A stretch of DNA of 9,265 nt from the NCBI GenBank assembly GCA_002404055.1, contig DHIZ01000428.1:1-9265 (forward strand), read 5' to 3'. The notes beneath the pieces were generated by a model that made no database searches, was not told the origin of the DNA, and worked only from the letters and a program-made list of their open reading frames with translations. This DNA is from Chloroflexi bacterium UBA4733. Lineage in GTDB: Bacteria > Chloroflexota > UBA4733. Every line of letters starts with the position of its first letter. The first letter of the stretch is position 1. Below, in pieces: positions 6,201 through 9,265 of this stretch. The position numbers and the translations under genes are program-made.

Positions 6201-6463
6201 CCGGCGGCAGCCGCACCGCGCTGCCGCGCCAGCAGACACTACACGCCGCCATCGATTGGAGCTACGACCTGCTCGCCCCAGCGGAGCGCCGGCTCTTCGA
6301 CCGGCTCTCCGTGTTCGCGGGCGGCTGGACGCTGGAGGCAGCGGAGGAAGTCTGCGCAGGCGAGGGCATCGACCGCGACGGGGGGCTGGACCTGCTGGAG
6401 GTCGAGCACGACAACCTCCGAGCAGCGCTGGCCTGGTATCTGGATAATGGCGAAGGGACGCCA
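6116..6463 (+). pseudogene. Second cyclase-STAND gene, middle fragment (end of ATPase and winged helix), with internal deletion
   Basis: In frame 2 the sequence resumes the same protein: [17 protein letters not shown], then the winged-helix landmark [16 protein letters not shown] and [20 protein letters not shown], all matching the gene at 1266. After [11 protein letters not shown] it jumps directly to [15 protein letters not shown], which is TPR-lead sequence. The LVDKSLL and YRMLETLRAYA segments seen in the other copy are missing, so at least about 60 codons have been lost in frame. A second one-base loss, in one of the G runs between 6454 and 6469, shifts the frame again: adding one G would give [17 protein letters not shown], a smooth link to the downstream fragment. 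No start codon or ribosome site suits this piece as an independent gene. Confidence 0.75.
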
Positions 6464-6480
6464 GGGGGGACGCCGACGCC

Positions 6481-7623
6481 GTGGAAGCGGCGCTCCGGCT
6501 GGGGGGAGCCATCGGGCGGTTCTGGTTCCTGCGTATGGATCGGCGGGAGGGGCTGGACTGGCTGGAGCGGGCGCTGGCGCGCGGCGAGGCGGCTCTCGCA
6601 AGCGTGCGGGCGAAGGCGCTGCTATCGGCTGCAACGCTGGCGTTCGGTCTCGGTGACGCCAGACCCGAGCAATCGCAGTCGCTGGCGGAAGCGAGCCTCA
6701 GCGAGTATCGCCGCGCCGGGGATCGGCGCGGCGCCGCCCGCGCGCTCAGTTCCTGGGGAGCGTACCTGCGACGGTGGAACTACGAACGAAGCACGGTGCT
6801 GCTGGAACAGGGCCGTGCCCTGGCTCGGGAAGAGGGCGATCCCTGGCTTATCGCTTGGTCGCTCGTGGGTTTCGCCTACTTCGCGGACCTGCAGCGGCCG
6901 GACGAGCGGGCGCGGGCATGGGCGGCGGGCGAGGAGGCCCTGACGCTCCTTCGTGGGGTAGGGGATGTCACGGACATCGTGGTCACGCTGCGCGCCCTCG
7001 GCTGGCTGGCGCTACGTGAGGGGATGTATGGCCGGGCCGAGGCGGCCTTCGCCGAGGACCTGGCCGGAACGCGGGCACTGAAGGATCCCGTAGGCAGTGG
7101 CCTCGCCCTGAAAGGTTTGGGCGACGCCTGCATGGGGCAAGGCGACTTCGCCCGGGCAAAGTCCTCTTATGAGCAGGCCGTGGCGCTGTGGCGCGATCTG
7201 GGCGCCTACCGACGCCCCCTGGCCCATGCCGTCGCCGGTCTCGGGCGCGCTGCGTGGGAGCTCGGGGAGCCTGTGCTCGCTCAATCGAGCTTCCAGGAGA
7301 GCCTGCGCCTGTGGCAGGAGCTGGGCGATCGGCGAGAGTTCGCCGCCGCCCTGGAGGATCTCGGGCGGCTTGCGGTTGGGCGCGGCCAGCTCGAACGCGC
7401 CATCCACCTGATCGGCTCGGCGGCGGCGCTCAGGGACGCTACCGGCAACCAGTTCACGCCCGACGACCAAGCGAAGCTCGATCGGGACCTGGAGCTGACC
7501 AGTGCGGCTCTGGGCGCGGACAGGCGCGCGGCCGCCTGGGCCAAAGGGCGAGCGATGTCGCTGGAGCAGGCGGTCGCCTACGCCATGGAGGATGTCTCCG
7601 CAGGCGCCGCGCTGCCGCCCTGA
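6481..7623 (+). pseudogene. Second cyclase-STAND gene, 3' fragment (TPR sensor region)
   Basis: This 380-codon open segment is the C-terminal sensor of the same gene, made of helical TPR-like repeats. Examples are ALKGLGDACMGQGDFARAK and ALEDLGRLAVGRGQLERAI, with repeating Leu, Gly and Ala positions at roughly 40-residue spacing. The end, AAWAKGRAMSLEQAVAYAM, is the usual closing segment of cyclase or LuxR-type NB-ARC-TPR regulators in this group, so the 3' end is complete. TPR domains bind proteins or peptides and in STAND proteins hold the ATPase in check. The frame can be read from GTG 6481, but the only purine run upstream (GGGGGG, 6464-6469) is 11 nt away, so independent translation is doubtful. 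The domain is the counterpart of the alpha/beta hydrolase in the intact copy. Confidence 0.75.
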
Positions 7624-7688
7624 GCCGATGACCAGGCTGACGTAGCCGCGGTGCTAGATTCCCCTCATGGAGTGCTGCCGGGGTTACT

Positions 7689-8348
7689 TCAGTGCTGATC
7701 GAGCGCGATCTTTCCGCCGGGGAGCGGCCGCTCTGGGTACGTCACGTGCTCATCGCGAACGCTCGATGTGTCCACGAACCAGCGACGATGTTCAACGATC
7801 TTCAACGCATGATCCATCCGGATGTCAAACCGGAATGGGAAGTCACTTTCCAGGTTCGTGCCATCGTCTTGCGCGCCGCCGTAGCTGAGTAGCACGTTCA
7901 CTATGGCATTGCCAGTGACATTAATGCCTGACCGATCAATGGTTAGCGCCTCCACCTCCAGGTCATTCACGGATTCAATCGCTGTGTGCGCGGCGAGACC
8001 TTCCAGTTCTGCGGGAAAATCGTCAATCATCAGCCTCGCCAGTTTACCTCCGAGGTCATCAATCGCTACAGAGGTCGCGCGTGGTGGATTGACAACAACC
8101 AGACGAAACTCGGAGAACCCTTGACGATGCGCCTTGTCGCGCAGCGCCCGAATTTCTTGAGCCGATTCGCGTAGAGCAGCACCTGCCTTCACTTCGACCG
8201 CTATTCTGGTATCCCCCTTGGTCGCCACGAGATCAAATTGTGGAGAGTCATTTCTTGCTTCCTCCTCGACGCTAAACCCCTGAGACCGAAGGGTGGTAGC
8301 GATTTCCTCCACCTTCTCCGCTTCGAGGTATCGGATTGCGCTGCTCAT
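7689..8348 (-). CDS. PD-(D/E)XK nuclease-like protein with a beta-rich C-terminal domain
   Basis: This 219-residue predicted nuclease is of the restriction-endonuclease/Mrr-like fold. The N-terminal helix (EAEKVEEIATTLRSQGFSV) is followed by the catalytic core: Asp39 in FDLVA, a hairpin TKGDTR, then AVEVKA with Glu52 and Lys54. This is a complete D...ExK motif. Residues about 115-190 are strand-rich (NVTGNAIVNVLLSYGG, FPFRFDIRMD) and end in WFVDTSSV; I do not recognise a named domain there. The ATG at 8348 has GGGAGG (8360-8355) 6 nt upstream, lying inside the last codons of the RusA-family gene. The stop of that gene and this start share one base (TGATG), so the two are translationally coupled. 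Base composition is AT-richer than the cyclase genes, pointing to transfer. The substrate is unknown; a DNA-processing or defence role with the resolvase is inference. Confidence 0.75.
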   Translation of the reverse strand: MSSAIRYLEAEKVEEIATTLRSQGFSVEEEARNDSPQFDLVATKGDTRIAVEVKAGAALRESAQEIRALRDKAHRQGFSEFRLVVVNPPRATSVAIDDLGGKLARLMIDDFPAELEGLAAHTAIESVNDLEVEALTIDRSGINVTGNAIVNVLLSYGGAQDDGTNLESDFPFRFDIRMDHALKIVEHRRWFVDTSSVRDEHVTYPERPLPGGKIALDQH

Positions 8349-8830
8349 CAGGAACCTCCCTCGATTGACCCGAATGTCACTTTTTGTGTCACCAGGTTTC
8401 CGACCTCAACATATATGAAGTGCAACTCATCACGACTGAGGAACGAAAATATCCTATCCGATACCCATGGAGGCAAGCCACTGTCCGACATCTCGTAGAC
8501 CTCGGTCGTGTTCACTCCTGTTATCGAACACTGCATCACGCGCCTGTCATCATCGAAGACGATTCCTTTTAGGGAGTCGAGAATGATCTTTGCGATGTTA
8601 TCAACATCCTGGCCGGCTTTCTCATGATGAAACCAGACGATTCTCGCGTACACGTTACCGCTCAACTGCGGGTCATCACCCTGGGCTGCGCGAGCCTCCT
8701 GTTTAAGTCGCAATCGATACCGGCCAGGATGCTCAGCCTGACTGGAGAGTGGACGAACAGCGATGACCATGTAGAATGTCAAGGCGCAGTCCAGTCCATC
8801 GTGCAAAGTGTAGCAGATCGCCTCGGGCAT
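8348..8830 (-). CDS. RusA-family Holliday-junction resolvase-like protein
   Basis: This 160-residue protein shows the RusA signature: QDVDNIAKIILDSLKGIVFD (74-93) followed by DDRRV. Asp75, Asp77, Lys81 and Asp94/Asp95 sit where RusA enzymes place their metal ligands and catalytic lysine. RusA proteins form dimers that cleave four-way DNA junctions; many are prophage-borne. The N-terminal strand and loop (VIAVRPLSSQ) also fit the family. The C-terminal extension after about 105 is not recognised. The start is uncertain: the ATG at 8830 has no ribosome site and overlaps a possible -35, while Met21 (8770) would still include the first core strand. It heads a two-gene unit with the overlapping nuclease. 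It is AT-richer than the flanks and sits where a Crp-family gene has lost its 5' part. Confidence 0.8.
   Translation of the reverse strand: MPEAICYTLHDGLDCALTFYMVIAVRPLSSQAEHPGRYRLRLKQEARAAQGDDPQLSGNVYARIVWFHHEKAGQDVDNIAKIILDSLKGIVFDDDRRVMQCSITGVNTTEVYEMSDSGLPPWVSDRIFSFLSRDELHFIYVEVGNLVTQKVTFGSIEGGS
8355..8360 (-). promoter_or_regulatory. Ribosome binding site for the PD-(D/E)XK nuclease
   Basis: GGGAGG on the minus strand, 6 nt before the ATG at 8348 and inside the 3' end of the upstream gene. It supports the overlapping start. Confidence 0.75.
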
Positions 8831-8834
8831 TCAA
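8807..8834 (-). promoter_or_regulatory. Possible promoter of the RusA/nuclease cassette
   Basis: The minus strand has TTGAAT (8834-8829), 16 nt, then TACACT (8812-8807), each matching four of six consensus positions. If real, transcription starts near 8800 and the RusA-like protein must start at Met 8770, not at 8830. The match is weak and could be chance. Confidence 0.25.
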
Positions 8835-8864
8835 CGATGGTGGCACGCCCGGTTGAGATCAGTG

Positions 8865-9098
8865 ATGCTGTGGCGGCGGCTGCGGCGCGACGCCGTCCTG
8901 CTGCATGAGGCCGTCTTCGATGGCGTCGCCGACCGGGTGGCGCGCGCGCTGCTGCGTATTGCCGAGCAGCAGGCAGACCCTGACGGACCCGGCCCCAGCC
9001 GAGCGTTGCGGGTGACCCAGGAAGAACTGGCCGGCGCGCTCGGCGTCACCCGTGAGAGCGTAAACAAATGGCTGGGCTACTACGAGCGGCGCGGCATG
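8865..9098 (+). pseudogene. Crp/Fnr-family regulator, helix-turn-helix fragment
   Basis: The frame beginning near 8865 encodes the C-terminal half of a Crp-family protein: VADRVARALLRIAEQ, the linker, then a helix-turn-helix in TQEELAGALGVTRESVNKWL, followed by YYERRG. These are family-typical positions (TQEELA, G-TRES-, ERRG). The whole cyclic-nucleotide-binding domain and dimerisation helix are missing: upstream sequence belongs to the opposite-strand nuclease cassette. At the 3' side the usual closing strand is missing because the sequence runs into cyclase DNA in another frame at about 9088-9098. The frame then stays open to the window end but encodes nonsense. No ribosome site is seen. 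This is a remnant truncated at both ends; a short expressed DNA-binding peptide is unlikely. Confidence 0.7.
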
Positions 9099-9265
9099 CC
9101 GGAATGGTTGTGCGGCCACGCGGCGAAGGGGATAGCCGCTTCGCCGTCTTCACCCGAGCGACCGACGCGAGCACCGCTGCGGCGGCCATCCAGCAGACGC
9201 TGTACACCGAAGCGTGGCACCTCCCTGTGCCGTTGCGGGTGCGGATGGCGCTGCACACCGGCGAG
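9088..9265 (+). pseudogene. Third class III cyclase copy, 5'-truncated, continues past the window
   Basis: In frame 2 the sequence reads GMVVRPRGEGDSRFAVF, then AAAAIQQTL and PLRVRMALHTGE. It corresponds to codons about 50-104 of the first copy, with the second metal Asp. The first metal Asp and the preceding helix are missing because the DNA before 9088 belongs to the Crp fragment. From 9088 to 9151 it matches 5048-5111 with two mismatches in 64 bases. The ATG at 9104 could only start a protein lacking half the active site. The rest lies outside the window, so what follows is unknown. Confidence 0.75.

Noticed and set aside
6100..6481. Programmed ribosomal frameshifting in the second cyclase gene
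   Set aside because: Both shifts need one added base, no slippery heptamer or downstream structure stands out, and the gene also has a start-codon lesion and a deletion.
6311..6943. Independent 210-residue gene in the middle of the second cyclase
   Set aside because: Its first part is the winged helix of the broken cyclase gene, and its last two thirds is out-of-frame TPR DNA.
7722..7733. Perfect palindrome GAGCGGCCGCTC as an operator or recombination site
   Set aside because: It lies inside the nuclease reading frame and is a single 12-base palindrome in GC-rich sequence; nothing else supports a function.

Overview
The window is GC-rich and reads as an accessory, recombination-worn stretch of a bacterial chromosome. 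Long fusions of a class III nucleotide cyclase to an NB-ARC-type STAND ATPase, an Rpn-family nuclease with an EGRQ-repeat tail, and an orphan ParB/Srx-fold protein beside a cyclic-nucleotide-binding protein together suggest Chloroflexota. An actinobacterium is the main alternative. This assignment is inference from gene content, not from a marker gene.

Layout. (1) 81-1071, minus strand: a two-gene operon encoding a ParB/Srx-fold DGHHR protein and then a stand-alone cyclic-nucleotide-binding protein, driven by a promoter near 1157-1185. (2) 1266-3683, plus strand: an intact 805-residue cyclase-STAND protein in which the usual TPR sensor is replaced by an alpha/beta-hydrolase domain. Its putative promoter shares an AT-rich -10 region with the divergent operon. 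(3) 3802-4725, minus strand: an Rpn (PD-(D/E)XK) nuclease with 4.5 copies of a 12-bp repeat. An internal ATG at 4095, preceded by a textbook Shine-Dalgarno sequence, would yield the C-terminal 97 residues separately. That matches the Rpn-L/Rpn-S toxin-antitoxin 'gene within a gene' arrangement. (4) 4914-7623, plus strand: a second cyclase-STAND-TPR gene that looks dead: ATA where the start codon should be, two single-base frameshifts and an in-frame deletion. (5) 7689-8830, minus strand: a visibly AT-richer two-gene cassette, a RusA-family resolvase overlapping a PD-(D/E)XK nuclease by one base. (6) 8865-9265, plus strand: a Crp-family helix-turn-helix fragment joined out of frame to a third cyclase fragment that runs off the window.

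Taken together, the left half could be a cyclic-nucleotide signalling locus: a STAND-controlled cyclase makes a cyclic nucleotide and the divergent binding protein could sense it. The Rpn gene and the RusA/nuclease pair resemble mobile or defence cargo. The three cyclase copies share near-identical DNA and appear to be undergoing duplication, recombination and decay. The most informative items are the internal Rpn start, the cyclase-STAND-hydrolase fusion and the RusA/nuclease cassette.
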